64,000 nt of DNA from Burkholderia sp. D-99 (GCF_011605345.1 NZ_JAAOXM010000016.1:62001-126000); one strand, 5' to 3'; positions 47,494-57,110 are shown, counted from the stretch's first letter. Numbers and translations are program-made. Notes: a model not told the origin generated them from the sequence alone.

Positions 47494-48699
47494 TTACACG
47501 ACCCGATCCGCGCGCAGCCGCGCGACCTCGTCGGCCGATATCCCGAGCCAGCCGCCGAGCACCGCGTCAGTATCGGCACCGAGCACCGGCGGCGCACCGC
47601 GCACCGGCAGCCGCTCGCCGTCGAACCGGTACGGCGGCGCCAGCACGTCGACACCGCCCGCGACCGGGTGTGGCTGCCGCGTGACGAGCCCCGCGCGCGT
47701 CGCACGTTCCGACTTCAGCGCCTCATGCAGCCCGAGCACTTCGCCGCACGGAATGCCCGCCTCAGCAAGCGCCGCGAGCAGCGCCGCGCGTGACCGGCGC
47801 GCGAGTTCGCGACGGATCTCGGGCAGCAGGTCGGCGCGATTCTCCGAGCGGCCGAGGTTGGTCTTGTAGCGCACGTCGGCCGCGAGGTCGGGCCGCTCGA
47901 TCGCATCGCAAAAGCGCGCGAACTGCGTGTTGTTGCCGACCGTGATCACGAGCGGGCCGTCGGCCGCATCGAACACGCCGTACGGCACGATCGAAGGATG
48001 CGCGTTGCCGTAGCGCGGCGGGTCCTCGCCCATCAGCAGCGCGTCGAGCCCGTAGTACGCGGTAATCATCAGCCCGCAGTCGAACAGCGCCATCTCGATG
48101 CGGCGGCCACGACCGGTCGCATTGCGCTCGTACAGCGCAGCGAGGATCGCCTGCGCCGAATACATGCCGGTGAACAGGTCGACCGCCGCGACGCCGAACT
48201 TCAGCGGCGGCTGGCCGGCTTCGCCGTTCAGCGCCATCAGCCCGGCCTCACCCTGCACGACGAGGTCGTAGCCGGGTCGCGCGGCCTCGGCGCCCGAGCG
48301 GTCGTAGCCGGAAATCGCGCAGTGCACGAGGCGCGGATTCAGTTCGGCCAGCGCGTCGTAGCCGAGCCCGAGCTTTTCCGCGCCGCCGAACTTGAAGTTG
48401 TGAAGCACCACGTCGGCCTGCGTGGCCAGTTCTCGCGCGAGCCGCCGCCCTTCGTCGGTCTGCAGGTCGAGACAGATCGCGCGCTTGCTGCGGTTCACGC
48501 TGTTGAAATACGTGGTTTCGGTATCGCCGATCCGCAGCCCCCAGTCGCGCGTATCGTCGCCGCGCGCCGGATGCTCGACCTTGATCACTTCCGCGCCGAA
48601 ATCGGCGAGCACCATCGCGCACCACGGGCCCGCGAGCACGCGCGAGAAATCGAGCACCTTCACGCCGGCCAGCGGCAATGCACGCGATTCGTTCGTCAT
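47494..48699 (-). CDS. CaiB/BaiF family CoA-transferase
   Basis: 401 residues. GVKVLDFSRVLAGPWCAMVL and LADFGAEVIKVEHPARGDDT open the protein, followed by the active-site aspartate region GYDLVVQGEAGLMALNGEAG and GVAAVDLFTGMYSAQAILAA. Class III CoA-transferases move CoA between acyl-CoA and free acids. It is the last gene of a minus-strand run with two acyl-CoA dehydrogenases and a FadB-like protein, suggesting it activates the acid that the others degrade. The start at 48699 has GGAG 6 bases upstream. Confidence 0.9.
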   Translation of the reverse strand: MTNESRALPLAGVKVLDFSRVLAGPWCAMVLADFGAEVIKVEHPARGDDTRDWGLRIGDTETTYFNSVNRSKRAICLDLQTDEGRRLARELATQADVVLHNFKFGGAEKLGLGYDALAELNPRLVHCAISGYDRSGAEAARPGYDLVVQGEAGLMALNGEAGQPPLKFGVAAVDLFTGMYSAQAILAALYERNATGRGRRIEMALFDCGLMITAYYGLDALLMGEDPPRYGNAHPSIVPYGVFDAADGPLVITVGNNTQFARFCDAIERPDLAADVRYKTNLGRSENRADLLPEIRRELARRSRAALLAALAEAGIPCGEVLGLHEALKSERATRAGLVTRQPHPVAGGVDVLAPPYRFDGERLPVRGAPPVLGADTDAVLGGWLGISADEVARLRADRVV

Positions 48700-48729
48700 C
48701 CTTGTCTCCTCCATTCGCGCTGTGCGCTT

Positions 48730-49866
48730 TTACTGTTTCGACAGCGCGATGTAGCGTGCGAGATGGTGATCCTCGTCGCCGAGCTGATGATCGATCATCA
48801 CGAGACGCTTCGCGTAGTGCGACAGCGGCAGCTCCCACGTCATCCCGATGCCGCCGTGCAACTGGATGCTCTCCTCGGCGACGAGCGTGCCGATCCGGCC
48901 GATGCTGTATTTCGCCGCCGCCAGCGCGCGTTCGCGCACCACGCGCGGCGCCTCGAGCAGCGCCGCCGCGTTGATCACGGCCGAGCGCGCCTGCTCGACT
49001 TCGAGCAGCAGGTCGGCCATCCGGTGCTGCAGCGCCTGGAAGCTGCCGATCGGCAGCCCGAACTGCTTGCGCGTGCGCAGGTACTCGAGCGTGTGCTCCT
49101 TCGCGACATCCATCGCGCCGAGCGCTTCAGCCGACAGCGCAAGCAGACCGTAGCCGAGCACGCGTTCGAGCAACTCGGCGCCCGCGTCGCCGTCGTGCGC
49201 GCCGAGCGCCGCATCGGCCGGCAACACGACGCGTTCGAAGCGCACTTCGGCCGCGCGGCCGCCGTCGATCTTCCGGTAGTCGCGCAGCGATACGCCCGGT
49301 GCGTCGGCCGGCACGACGAACAGGCCGATGCCGGCCGCATCGTAGTCGTTCCCGGCCGTACGCGCGCTGACGACGAAGAACGCCGCCTGCGCGGCCTGGT
49401 CGACGACGCCCTTCGCGCCCGTCAGCACCCAGCCGTCGCCCGAGCGTTCGGTGCGCGTGCGTACGGTCGTCAGTTCGTAGTGCGAGCCCGGCTCGTCGTG
49501 CGCGAACGCGGCGCTCACGCTGCCGTCGATCAGCGCCGCGAGCCTGTCGCGATGCGCGGCGCCGCCGGCGAGCGACAACGCGCGGCCCGCGAGCAGCGCG
49601 CCGAGGAACGGCTCGACGACGAGCCCGCGCCCGAGGCATTCGAACACCACGGCGATGTCGAAGCCCGCGCCGCCGAACCCGCCGTCGGCTTCCGCGAACA
49701 GCGCGCCGACCGTGCCGAGTTCGGCAAAGCGCTGCCACATCGCGCGATCGAAGCCTTCGGCCGACTGCGCGATGCGATCGCGCACCGGGAACGCGTACTG
49801 TTCGGCGATGAAGCGGTTCAACGTGTCCGCCAGCATCCGGCGGTCTTCTGTGTGCTGGAAATCCAT
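48730..49866 (-). CDS. Acyl-CoA dehydrogenase family protein (second subunit)
   Basis: 378 residues. FGGAGFDIAVVFECLGRGLV and FLGALLAGRALSLAGGAAHR lie in the N-terminal helical domain, and YLRTRKQFGLPIGSFQALQH and QLHGGIGMTWELPLSHYAKR in the C-terminal domain. Short, divergent acyl-CoA dehydrogenases of this kind are often encoded next to a partner and form mixed tetramers. It immediately follows the other dehydrogenase gene (14 bases). Confidence 0.88.
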   Translation of the reverse strand: MDFQHTEDRRMLADTLNRFIAEQYAFPVRDRIAQSAEGFDRAMWQRFAELGTVGALFAEADGGFGGAGFDIAVVFECLGRGLVVEPFLGALLAGRALSLAGGAAHRDRLAALIDGSVSAAFAHDEPGSHYELTTVRTRTERSGDGWVLTGAKGVVDQAAQAAFFVVSARTAGNDYDAAGIGLFVVPADAPGVSLRDYRKIDGGRAAEVRFERVVLPADAALGAHDGDAGAELLERVLGYGLLALSAEALGAMDVAKEHTLEYLRTRKQFGLPIGSFQALQHRMADLLLEVEQARSAVINAAALLEAPRVVRERALAAAKYSIGRIGTLVAEESIQLHGGIGMTWELPLSHYAKRLVMIDHQLGDEDHHLARYIALSKQ

Positions 49867-49880
49867 CGTCGCGCTCCTCG

Positions 49881-51089
49881 TTACAGCCCGAGCATCATCT
49901 TCGCGATGATGTTCTTCTGGATCTCGTTCGAGCCGCCGAAGATCGACAGCTTCCGGTTGTTGAAATACTGCTGCGCAGCGCTCGCGGCTTCGTCCGGGCC
50001 GACTGGCTCGCCGTCGTAATCGGCATCGAGCGCTTCGTCGACGAACGGTTGCGCGTATGGCCCCATCGCACGCCGCATCAGCGCCGTGATCTCCTGGCGG
50101 ATCTGCGTGCCGCGGATCTTCAGCATCGAGCTTTCCGCACCCGGTGCGCCGCCGCCCGCGACCGCGGCCAGCACGCGCAGGTTGGTCGTGCGCATGTTCT
50201 CGAGTTCGATCTCGACACGCGCGACGCGCGCCGCGAAGAACGGATCGTCCGCGAGCGGGCGGCCGTTCTTCGTGACCTTCGCGGCGACCGCGCGCAGCCG
50301 GTCGAGCGCGGCCGTCGAGAAGCCGATCCCGGCGATGTTGGTGCGCTCGTACGTGAGCAGGTATTTCGCGTAGGTCCAGCCGCGGTTCTCTTCGCCGACG
50401 AGGTTTTCCGCCGGCACGCGCACGTCGGTGAAGAACACCTCGTTCACTTCGTGCTCGCCGTCGAGCGTGATGATCGGGCGCACCTCGACGCCCGGCGTGT
50501 TCATGTCGATCAGCAGGAAGCTGATGCCTTCCTGCTTGCGCACGTCGGTCGCGGTGCGCACGAGGCAGAAGATCATGTTCGCGTAGTGGCCGAGCGTGGT
50601 CCACGTCTTCTGGCCGTTGACGATGTAGTGCTCGCCTTGCGCGTCGAGCCCGCGCACCGCGTTCGTTTTCACCGCCGCGAGATCGGAGCCGGCGCCCGGC
50701 TCCGAGTAGCCCTGGCACCACCAGTCGGTGCCGTCGAGGATGCGCGGCAGCCAGCGGCGCTGCTGCGCGTCGTTGCCGTACTTGATCAGCACGGGGCCGA
50801 GCATGTTCACGCCGAACGGCACGATGCGCGGCGCCCCCGCGAGCGCGCACTCGTTGTCGAACAGGAACTTCTGCGCGACGCTCCAGCCGGGGCCGCCGTA
50901 TTCGCGCGGCCAGTGGCTGGCGAGCCAGCCGCGCGCGTTGAGTGTCGCGTGCCATTCACGCATGTCGTCGCGCGTGAGATGCAGGCCGCCCTTCACCTTG
51001 CGCGCGATGCGCTCGGGCAGTTCGGCTTGCAGGAAGCGCTGCACTTCCGTGCGGAAGGCTTCCTCTTCGGGAGTGAAATTGAGATCCAT
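49881..51089 (-). CDS. Acyl-CoA dehydrogenase (first subunit)
   Basis: 402 residues. WPREYGGPGWSVAQKFLFDN, the FAD-binding block WWCQGYSEPGAGSDLAAVKT, and NGQKTWTTLGHYANMIFCLV are typical. The C-terminus reads SIFGGSNEIQKNIIAKMMLG. Gly replaces the Glu of the medium-chain enzyme at the usual YEG position, so the catalytic base, if present, must lie elsewhere. It oxidises an acyl-CoA to the 2-enoyl-CoA, the substrate of the FadB-like protein upstream. Start at 51089. Confidence 0.9.
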   Translation of the reverse strand: MDLNFTPEEEAFRTEVQRFLQAELPERIARKVKGGLHLTRDDMREWHATLNARGWLASHWPREYGGPGWSVAQKFLFDNECALAGAPRIVPFGVNMLGPVLIKYGNDAQQRRWLPRILDGTDWWCQGYSEPGAGSDLAAVKTNAVRGLDAQGEHYIVNGQKTWTTLGHYANMIFCLVRTATDVRKQEGISFLLIDMNTPGVEVRPIITLDGEHEVNEVFFTDVRVPAENLVGEENRGWTYAKYLLTYERTNIAGIGFSTAALDRLRAVAAKVTKNGRPLADDPFFAARVARVEIELENMRTTNLRVLAAVAGGGAPGAESSMLKIRGTQIRQEITALMRRAMGPYAQPFVDEALDADYDGEPVGPDEAASAAQQYFNNRKLSIFGGSNEIQKNIIAKMMLGL

Positions 51090-51118
51090 CTTCGTTCCGT
51101 TGCGAATGCGTTTGGCGT

Positions 51119-53251
51119 TCAGTCGATGCGGTTCAGGCTCGCGAAATCCGCGCCGCGCGCGACGAGATCGACGAGCAGCGGCGACGGCTTCCAGAACAGC
51201 GGATCCTCCTTCGCGAACGCGCGGATATCGGCGAGCACGTTCGCGAGGCCGAGCGTGTCCGCGTAGTGCATCGGGCCGCCGCGATAGCGCGGGAAGCCGT
51301 AGCCGTAGAGGAACACCGCGTCGACATCGAGCGGACGCAGCGCGATCTTCTCGTGCACGACGTTCGCGCCTTCGTTGATCATCGCGGCAAGGTAGCGGCG
51401 CATGATTTCGTCGTCGGTGAACGTGCGCGGCGTGACGCTCTTCTTCGCGCGTTCTTCGGCGACGATCGCATCGACTTCCGGGTCGGGCGTGCCGACGCGC
51501 GCCCCCTCCGGATACAGGTAATAGCCGCGTGAAGTCTTCTGTCCGAACCAGCCGCGCTCGCACAGCCGGTCGGAAATCTCCACGTAGCGTGCCCGCGGGT
51601 CGCGCGTCGCCGCGCGGCGCTTGCGGGTCGCCCAGCCGATGTCGCCGCCCGCGAGGTCGACGACCTGGAACGGCCCCATCGGGAAGCCGAATTCACGCAC
51701 CGCGCGATCGATCTGGTACGGCGACGCGCCGTCTTCCATCAGGTAGTCGGCCGCCGTGCGATAGACGGCGAGGATCCGGTTGCCGATGAAGCCGTCGCAC
51801 ACGCCCGCTCGCACCGGCGTCTTCTTCAACTGCTTCGCGAGCGCGAACGCGGTCGCGACGACATCCGCGCTCACGCGCGCCGGCACGACGATCTCGAGCA
51901 GCTTCATCACGTTGGCCGGCGAGAAGAAATGCAGGCCGATCACGTCGGCCGGCCGGTCGATGCTCGCGGCCAGTTCGTCGATGTCGAGATACGACGTGTT
52001 GGTCGCGAGCACCGCGCCCGGCTTGCACGCGCGCGCGAGTTCGGCGAACACGGCTTTCTTCACGGCCATGTCCTCGAACACGGCCTCGATCACGACGTCG
52101 GCCTGCGCGAGCGCGTCGTACAACGTGCTGCCCTTGAAGCGCGCGAGCCGCGCGGCGTGCGCGGCCGGCGTCATCCGCCCTTTCGCGACGAGACCGTCGT
52201 ACACCTTCTCGACATGCGCACGGCCACGCGCGAGCGACGCTTCGTCGCGTTCGATCATCGTCACCGGCAGCCCGGCATCGAGCGCCGCGACCGCGATGCC
52301 CGCGCCCATCGTGCCGCCGCCGACCACGCCGATCCGCTCGACCGGCCGCGCGCTCGCGCGCCGCGCCTCGGGCGCCTTCGCCGCTTCGCGCTCCGCGAAG
52401 AATGCGTGCACGAGGCCCGCGCGTTGCGGGCTGTCGATGCACTGCAGGAACAGGCTGCGTTCGAACTTCATTCCCGCGTCGAACGACTGCGTGAGCGCGG
52501 CTTCGACCGCGTCGACGATCTTCGCCGGCGAGAAGAGGCCGCGCGACTTCTTCGGCAGTTCCGCGCGCGCCGCGTCGATCGCGGCCTGTGCGGCCGCGCG
52601 GTCCGCCAGCCCCTGCGCGTCGCGCGTGCGGCGCACCGGTGCGCCGAGCGACACGAGTTCCTGCGCGTAAGCGAGGCCTTCGGCGAGCGTGTCGTCGCTG
52701 TGCGCGACGCGATCGACGAGGCCGAGTGCGAGCGCTTCGTCCGCGCTCACATGGCGGCCCGTCAGCATCAGGTCGAGCGCGGCCTTCGCCCCGATCAGGC
52801 GCGGCGCGCGCTGCGTGCCGCCCGCGCCGGGCAACAGGCCGAGCGTGACCTCGGGCAGCCCGAGCTTCGAGCCGGGTACCGCGAGCCGGTAATGCGCGGC
52901 GAGCGCGACTTCGAGCCCGCCGCCGAGCGTCGCGCCGTGCAGCGCGACCACGACCGGCTTCGTGCCCGATTCGATCCGCTCGCACACGTCGGGCAGCGAC
53001 GGCGGTACGGGCGGCTTACCGAATTCGCGGATATCGGCGCCCGCGATGAAGTTGCGGCCGGCGCCGACGATCAGCACCGCACGGATCGCGTCGTCGGCCT
53101 GCGCGGCGTCGAGCGCGTCGGCGAGGCCGCGCCGCACGTCAGCGGACAGCGCATTGACGGGCGCGTGGTCGATCGTGACGACGAGCACCTTGTCGCGCCG
53201 CTCGCGCGTGACGGTGCCGGCCTGGCTGGTGGGGGAAGCGGGTGAATTCAT
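51119..53251 (-). CDS. Bifunctional enoyl-CoA hydratase / 3-hydroxyacyl-CoA dehydrogenase
   Basis: 710 residues. An N-terminal crotonase domain (about 1-200) has the oxyanion loops VGAGRNFIAGADIREFGKPP and VVALHGATLGGGLEVALAAH with the Glu of LPEVTLGLLPGAGGTQRAPR. A 3-hydroxyacyl-CoA dehydrogenase follows with the NAD motif GVVGGGTMGAGIAVAALDAG and the HFFSPANVMKLLEIV catalytic His. It catalyses steps two and three of beta-oxidation. The start at 53251 has AGGAG 6 bases upstream. It is the first gene of the run and divergent from a LysR gene. Confidence 0.93.
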   Translation of the reverse strand: MNSPASPTSQAGTVTRERRDKVLVVTIDHAPVNALSADVRRGLADALDAAQADDAIRAVLIVGAGRNFIAGADIREFGKPPVPPSLPDVCERIESGTKPVVVALHGATLGGGLEVALAAHYRLAVPGSKLGLPEVTLGLLPGAGGTQRAPRLIGAKAALDLMLTGRHVSADEALALGLVDRVAHSDDTLAEGLAYAQELVSLGAPVRRTRDAQGLADRAAAQAAIDAARAELPKKSRGLFSPAKIVDAVEAALTQSFDAGMKFERSLFLQCIDSPQRAGLVHAFFAEREAAKAPEARRASARPVERIGVVGGGTMGAGIAVAALDAGLPVTMIERDEASLARGRAHVEKVYDGLVAKGRMTPAAHAARLARFKGSTLYDALAQADVVIEAVFEDMAVKKAVFAELARACKPGAVLATNTSYLDIDELAASIDRPADVIGLHFFSPANVMKLLEIVVPARVSADVVATAFALAKQLKKTPVRAGVCDGFIGNRILAVYRTAADYLMEDGASPYQIDRAVREFGFPMGPFQVVDLAGGDIGWATRKRRAATRDPRARYVEISDRLCERGWFGQKTSRGYYLYPEGARVGTPDPEVDAIVAEERAKKSVTPRTFTDDEIMRRYLAAMINEGANVVHEKIALRPLDVDAVFLYGYGFPRYRGGPMHYADTLGLANVLADIRAFAKEDPLFWKPSPLLVDLVARGADFASLNRID

Positions 53252-53435
53252 CGTGTCTCCTTGACGCGGCGGCAGGTGCGTCGACGCCGGCGCGTGGCGC
53301 GCGGCCACGCGAGCGGCGCCGGGGCGCCTGCCCCGGTCCCGCACGAAGCGGGACAAGATCCGGCCGTATGCCGGGCATGACCCGATTCTCGATTGATCGA
53401 GATTCATTGACAATTCCCTCCTGCTTTTACAAGCT

Positions 53436-53452
53436 GTCAAGTCTGACTTGAC
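53436..53452. promoter_or_regulatory. Operator-like palindrome between FadB-like and LysR genes
   Basis: GTCAAGTCTGACTTGAC is a perfect inverted repeat (7-base arms, 3-base centre) in the 249-base divergent region, 49 bases before the LysR start. It overlaps a TTGACA hexamer at 53448-53453 that could be a -35 element for the LysR gene. Likely the binding site of the LysR protein or another acyl-CoA regulator. Confidence 0.6.
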
Positions 53453-53500
53453 ACTGAATGCTTCCGACCGTTAAACGGGACGGATCAGGAGACGCGACGC

Positions 53501-54463
53501 ATGGACCTGAACGCGCTGACGCTGCTCGTCGAGATCCTCGACGCCGGCAATCTCAGCAAGGCCGCGCAGCGGCTCAAGATGAGCCGCGCGAACGTCAGCT
53601 ACCGGCTGAACCAGCTCGAGCGCTCGATCGGCCAGCAGCTTGTGCGGCGCACGACGCGGCGCATCGAGCCGACCGAAATCGGGCTGAAGCTGTACGAGCA
53701 TGGCCGGCGCATCCGCAACGAACTGCTCGCCGCGCAGGAATCGGTGACGACGCTCGGCCAGGACCTGCAGGGCCGCGTGCGGCTGTCGGTGCCGAGTGGC
53801 TACGGGCAGATGGTGATGTCCGACTGGCTGCTCGCGTTCAAGCGGCTGCATCCGGGCATCGTGCTCGACGTCGTGTTCGAAAACCGCGTGGAAGACCTGA
53901 TGCGCGACGAGATCGACATCGCGGTGCGCGTGATGCCGGAGCCGCCGCAGAACCTCGTCGCGCGCGACATGGGCGCGGTGCGCTACGTCGCGTGCGCGTC
54001 AGCCGCATTCGCGGCCGAACACGGGATGCCGGCGAGCCTCGGCGCGTTGTCGGCCTCCCCCGTCGTCACCGCGACGGTGATGGGCCGGCAGCTCAGGATC
54101 GCCGCGTATCTCGGCGACGAGCGCCACGAGGTGCTGCTCGAGCCCACGCTGATTTCGGAGAACTTCCTGTTCCTGCGGCAGGCGATCCTCGGCGGGATCG
54201 GCGTCGGCATCGTGCCCGACTACGTGGTGCACGACGACATCCGGCGCGGCACGGTCGTCACGTCGCTCGACGCATACCGGCTCAGCATCTTCGGCACGCA
54301 CATGTACATGCTCTACATGCCGAACCGGCATCACACGCGCGCGACGTCGACGTTCATAGAGTTCATCCTCGAACAGGCCGGGAAGACCGGCCGGGGCGGG
54401 CCCGGCGCGATGCGTCAGGGTTTCCTGTCGGGTGACAACCCGCCGGCCGCGCGGCGACAATAG
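53501..54463 (+). CDS. LysR family transcriptional regulator
   Basis: 320 residues. An N-terminal winged helix-turn-helix (LNALTLLVEILDAGNLSKAA, QRLKMSRANVSYRLNQLERS) is followed by an effector domain with VRLSVPSGYGQMVMSDWLLA. By position it probably controls the divergent acyl-CoA degradation genes and itself. No inducer can be read from the sequence. AGGAG lies 9 bases upstream of the start. Confidence 0.9.
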   Translation: MDLNALTLLVEILDAGNLSKAAQRLKMSRANVSYRLNQLERSIGQQLVRRTTRRIEPTEIGLKLYEHGRRIRNELLAAQESVTTLGQDLQGRVRLSVPSGYGQMVMSDWLLAFKRLHPGIVLDVVFENRVEDLMRDEIDIAVRVMPEPPQNLVARDMGAVRYVACASAAFAAEHGMPASLGALSASPVVTATVMGRQLRIAAYLGDERHEVLLEPTLISENFLFLRQAILGGIGVGIVPDYVVHDDIRRGTVVTSLDAYRLSIFGTHMYMLYMPNRHHTRATSTFIEFILEQAGKTGRGGPGAMRQGFLSGDNPPAARRQ

Positions 54464-54534
54464 CGCGCCGGGGCGGGCAGCCGCGTTGCGCCGGCACCGT
54501 CGCCTCCTTCGAATTCACTGCTGCCGAGGGTTCA

Positions 54535-56412
54535 ATGTTCGACCGGATTCGTCCGCATTCGCGCTCCTGGACGCTGCTCGCCGCTGTCGCGCTCGTCGCG
54601 TTCAACGCCGGCTGCACGTCCCCGTCCACGCCATCGTCGGCCGCCGTGGTGCCCGTCGCCGCCGCATCGGGCGCCGCCGTGCCGCTGCCCGGCGTCCATG
54701 CACCCGAGCTGTCGTCCGGCTGGACCGACAAGCCGGGCTGGACCTCGCAGCACTTCATGATCGCGGCCGCGAATCCGCTCGCGACGCAGGCCGGCTACGA
54801 CATGCTGAAGGCGGGCGGCACCGCGATCGACGCGGCGATCGCCACGCAGATGATGCTCGCGCTCGTCGAGCCGCAATCGTCGGGAATCGGCGGCGGCGCG
54901 TTCCTGCTGTACTTCGACGGCCGTGCGACGCAGGCCTACGACGGCCGCGAGACCGCGCCGGCCGCCGCGACCGACCGCCTCTTCTACGGGCCGACCGGCC
55001 AGCCGATGAGCTTCTACGAAGGTGTCGTCGGCGGGCGCTCGGTCGGCACGCCGGGCGTGCTGCGCATGCTCGACGCCGCGCACCGCGCGCACGGCAAGCT
55101 GCCGTGGCGCCGGTTGTTCCAGCCGGCGATCCGGCTCGCCGAGCACGGCTTCACGATCAGCCCGCGGCTCGCGACGCTGATCGCCAACGACAGGTACCTG
55201 AAGAACGACCCGGCCGCGCGTGCGTACTTCTACAACAACGACGGCACGCCGAAGGCGGCCGGCACGGTGCTGAAGAACCCCGCGCTCGCGACCGTGCTGC
55301 GGCAAGTCGCCGACCGTGGCGCGAACGCGTTCTACAGCGGCGCGATCGCGCGCGACATCGTCACGAAGGTGCGCAGGCACCCGACCAACCCGGGCCTGCT
55401 GTCGCTGCAGGATCTCGCGCGCTACAAGGCAAAGGTGCGCACGCCGCTGTGCGCCGATTACCGGCGCTCGGTCGTCTGCGGGATGCCGCCGCCGTCGTCG
55501 GGCGGCCTCGCGATCGCGCAGATGCTCGGCATCCTCGAAGCAATGCCGGACTGGCAGCAGATCGGCGCGCAGAAGCCGGTGCGCAACGACGTCGGCTACG
55601 AGCCGACGCCGTTCGCCGCGCACCTGTTCAGCGAAGCCGGGCGGCTCGCGTATGCGGACCGCGCGCGCTATGTCGCCGATCCCGATTTCGTGCCGCTGCC
55701 GGGCGGCAGCTGGGCGAGCCTCACCGACAAGACCTATCTCGCGCAGCGCGCGCACCTGATCGGCGACAGCAGCATGGGCGTCGCGCAGGCCGGCACGCCG
55801 CAGGGCGCGACGCTCGCGATGGCCGACGACCGCAGCCCCGAGCTGCCGTCGACGTCCGACATCGCGATCGTCGACCGCTACGGCCAGGCGCTGTCGATGA
55901 CGACGAGCATCGAGGACGCGTTCGGCTCGCGGCTGATGGTGCGCGGCTTCATGCTGAACAACCAGCTCACCGATTTCTCGTTCGTGTCGAACGACAACGG
56001 CCGGCCGGTCGCGAACCGCGTGCAGCCCGGCAAGCGGCCGCGCTCGGCGATGTCGCCGGAACTCGTGTTCGACAAGAAGACGAAGCAGGTGACGATGATC
56101 GTCGGCTCGGCCGGCGGCCCCGCGATCATCAATCACGTCGCGAAGACGCTGGTCGGCGTGCTCGACTGGGGGATGACGATGCAGCAGGCAATTGCGCTGC
56201 CGAACTTCGGGTCGATGAACGGGCCGACGCAACTCGAACGCGGCCGCGTGTCGGACGCGCTCGCCGACGGGCTGAAGGGCCGCGGGCACGACGTGCGGGT
56301 CGTCGAGATGAACTCGGGGCTGCAGGGCATCCAGCGGCTGAACGTGCAGGGGCAGACGGTGTGGTTCGGGGGGGCTGATCCACGGCGCGAAGGGATCGCG
56401 ATGGGGGATTGA
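54535..56412 (+). CDS. ggt: Gamma-glutamyltransferase
   Basis: 625 residues. A leader with a possible lipobox (FNAGC, Cys27) places it in the cell envelope. Large-subunit motifs: AGYDMLKAGGTAIDAAIATQ, EPQSSGIGGGAFLLYFDGR and GRSVGTPGVLRMLDAAHRAH. The autoprocessing nucleophile is Thr440 in PSTSDIAIVD, followed by MTTSIEDAFGSRLMVRGFML and the VGSAGGPAIINHVAKTLVGV block. It cleaves glutathione and transfers gamma-glutamyl groups. The residues after Thr440 (Ser-Asp) differ from the common Thr-His pair. Confidence 0.92.
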   Translation: MFDRIRPHSRSWTLLAAVALVAFNAGCTSPSTPSSAAVVPVAAASGAAVPLPGVHAPELSSGWTDKPGWTSQHFMIAAANPLATQAGYDMLKAGGTAIDAAIATQMMLALVEPQSSGIGGGAFLLYFDGRATQAYDGRETAPAAATDRLFYGPTGQPMSFYEGVVGGRSVGTPGVLRMLDAAHRAHGKLPWRRLFQPAIRLAEHGFTISPRLATLIANDRYLKNDPAARAYFYNNDGTPKAAGTVLKNPALATVLRQVADRGANAFYSGAIARDIVTKVRRHPTNPGLLSLQDLARYKAKVRTPLCADYRRSVVCGMPPPSSGGLAIAQMLGILEAMPDWQQIGAQKPVRNDVGYEPTPFAAHLFSEAGRLAYADRARYVADPDFVPLPGGSWASLTDKTYLAQRAHLIGDSSMGVAQAGTPQGATLAMADDRSPELPSTSDIAIVDRYGQALSMTTSIEDAFGSRLMVRGFMLNNQLTDFSFVSNDNGRPVANRVQPGKRPRSAMSPELVFDKKTKQVTMIVGSAGGPAIINHVAKTLVGVLDWGMTMQQAIALPNFGSMNGPTQLERGRVSDALADGLKGRGHDVRVVEMNSGLQGIQRLNVQGQTVWFGGADPRREGIAMGD

Positions 56413-56474
56413 CGCCGGCGGCCAGCGCCGCGATTTCGCATAAACTGACAAGCCCTGCCCCGGCGAGCCATGAC

Positions 56475-57110
56475 ATGAATTCGACGACACTCGTGCTGTA
56501 TGTCATCACCGTATCCGCCGTCACCATCACACCCGGCCCGACGATGTTGCTGGCGCTGAACAACGGCGCCACGCGCGGCATGCGCATCGCGGCCTACGGC
56601 ATCGCGGGCGCCGCGCTGTCCGACCTGATCCTGATCGGCGCGGTCGGATGCGGGCTCGGCGCGCTCATGCAGGCGTCGGAGCACCTGTTCGTCATGCTGA
56701 AGTGGGCGGGCGCCGCGTACCTGCTGTACCTCGCCTGGGCGCTCTGGCACGCCCCCGCGTCCGTTCCGCCGGCCAGCGCCGTGCAGGCCGACGGCGCGCG
56801 CGACGGCCGCTCCGCCTTCAAGCGCTCGCTGCTCGTCGCGCTGTCCAATCCGAAGGGCTTGCTGTTCTTCTCGGCGTTCCTGCCGCAGTTCATCCAGCCG
56901 CAATCGAACGTCGCTGCCCAGTACGCGACGCTGGCCATCCTGACGGCCGCGATCGACGTCCTGTTGATGGCGGTCTATGCGGCAGGCGGCCATCATGCGA
57001 TGAAGGTCATGTCCGGCAGCGCGCTGAAATGGCTCAATCGCGGCTGCGCCGGCATGCTGGCCGGGCTGGCGGTTGCGCTCAGCCTCTACCGGCGCGGCAC
57101 CGCGACCTGA
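56475..57110 (+). CDS. LysE family amino acid exporter
   Basis: 211 residues with about five to six membrane helices. TITPGPTMLLALNNGATRGM and the central SLLVALSNPKGLLFFSAFLP are the LysE/RhtB signatures. It exports amino acids or related molecules. The start at 56475 places the first helix at the N-terminus. It may follow ggt in one transcript (62 bases apart); substrate unknown. Confidence 0.88.
   Translation: MNSTTLVLYVITVSAVTITPGPTMLLALNNGATRGMRIAAYGIAGAALSDLILIGAVGCGLGALMQASEHLFVMLKWAGAAYLLYLAWALWHAPASVPPASAVQADGARDGRSAFKRSLLVALSNPKGLLFFSAFLPQFIQPQSNVAAQYATLAILTAAIDVLLMAVYAAGGHHAMKVMSGSALKWLNRGCAGMLAGLAVALSLYRRGTAT

Noticed and set aside
47289-47705. Minus-strand frame of 138 codons entering the 49-bp repeats
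   Set aside because: Most of it is out of frame with, and overlaps, the CaiB coding region; the rest is repeat sequence.
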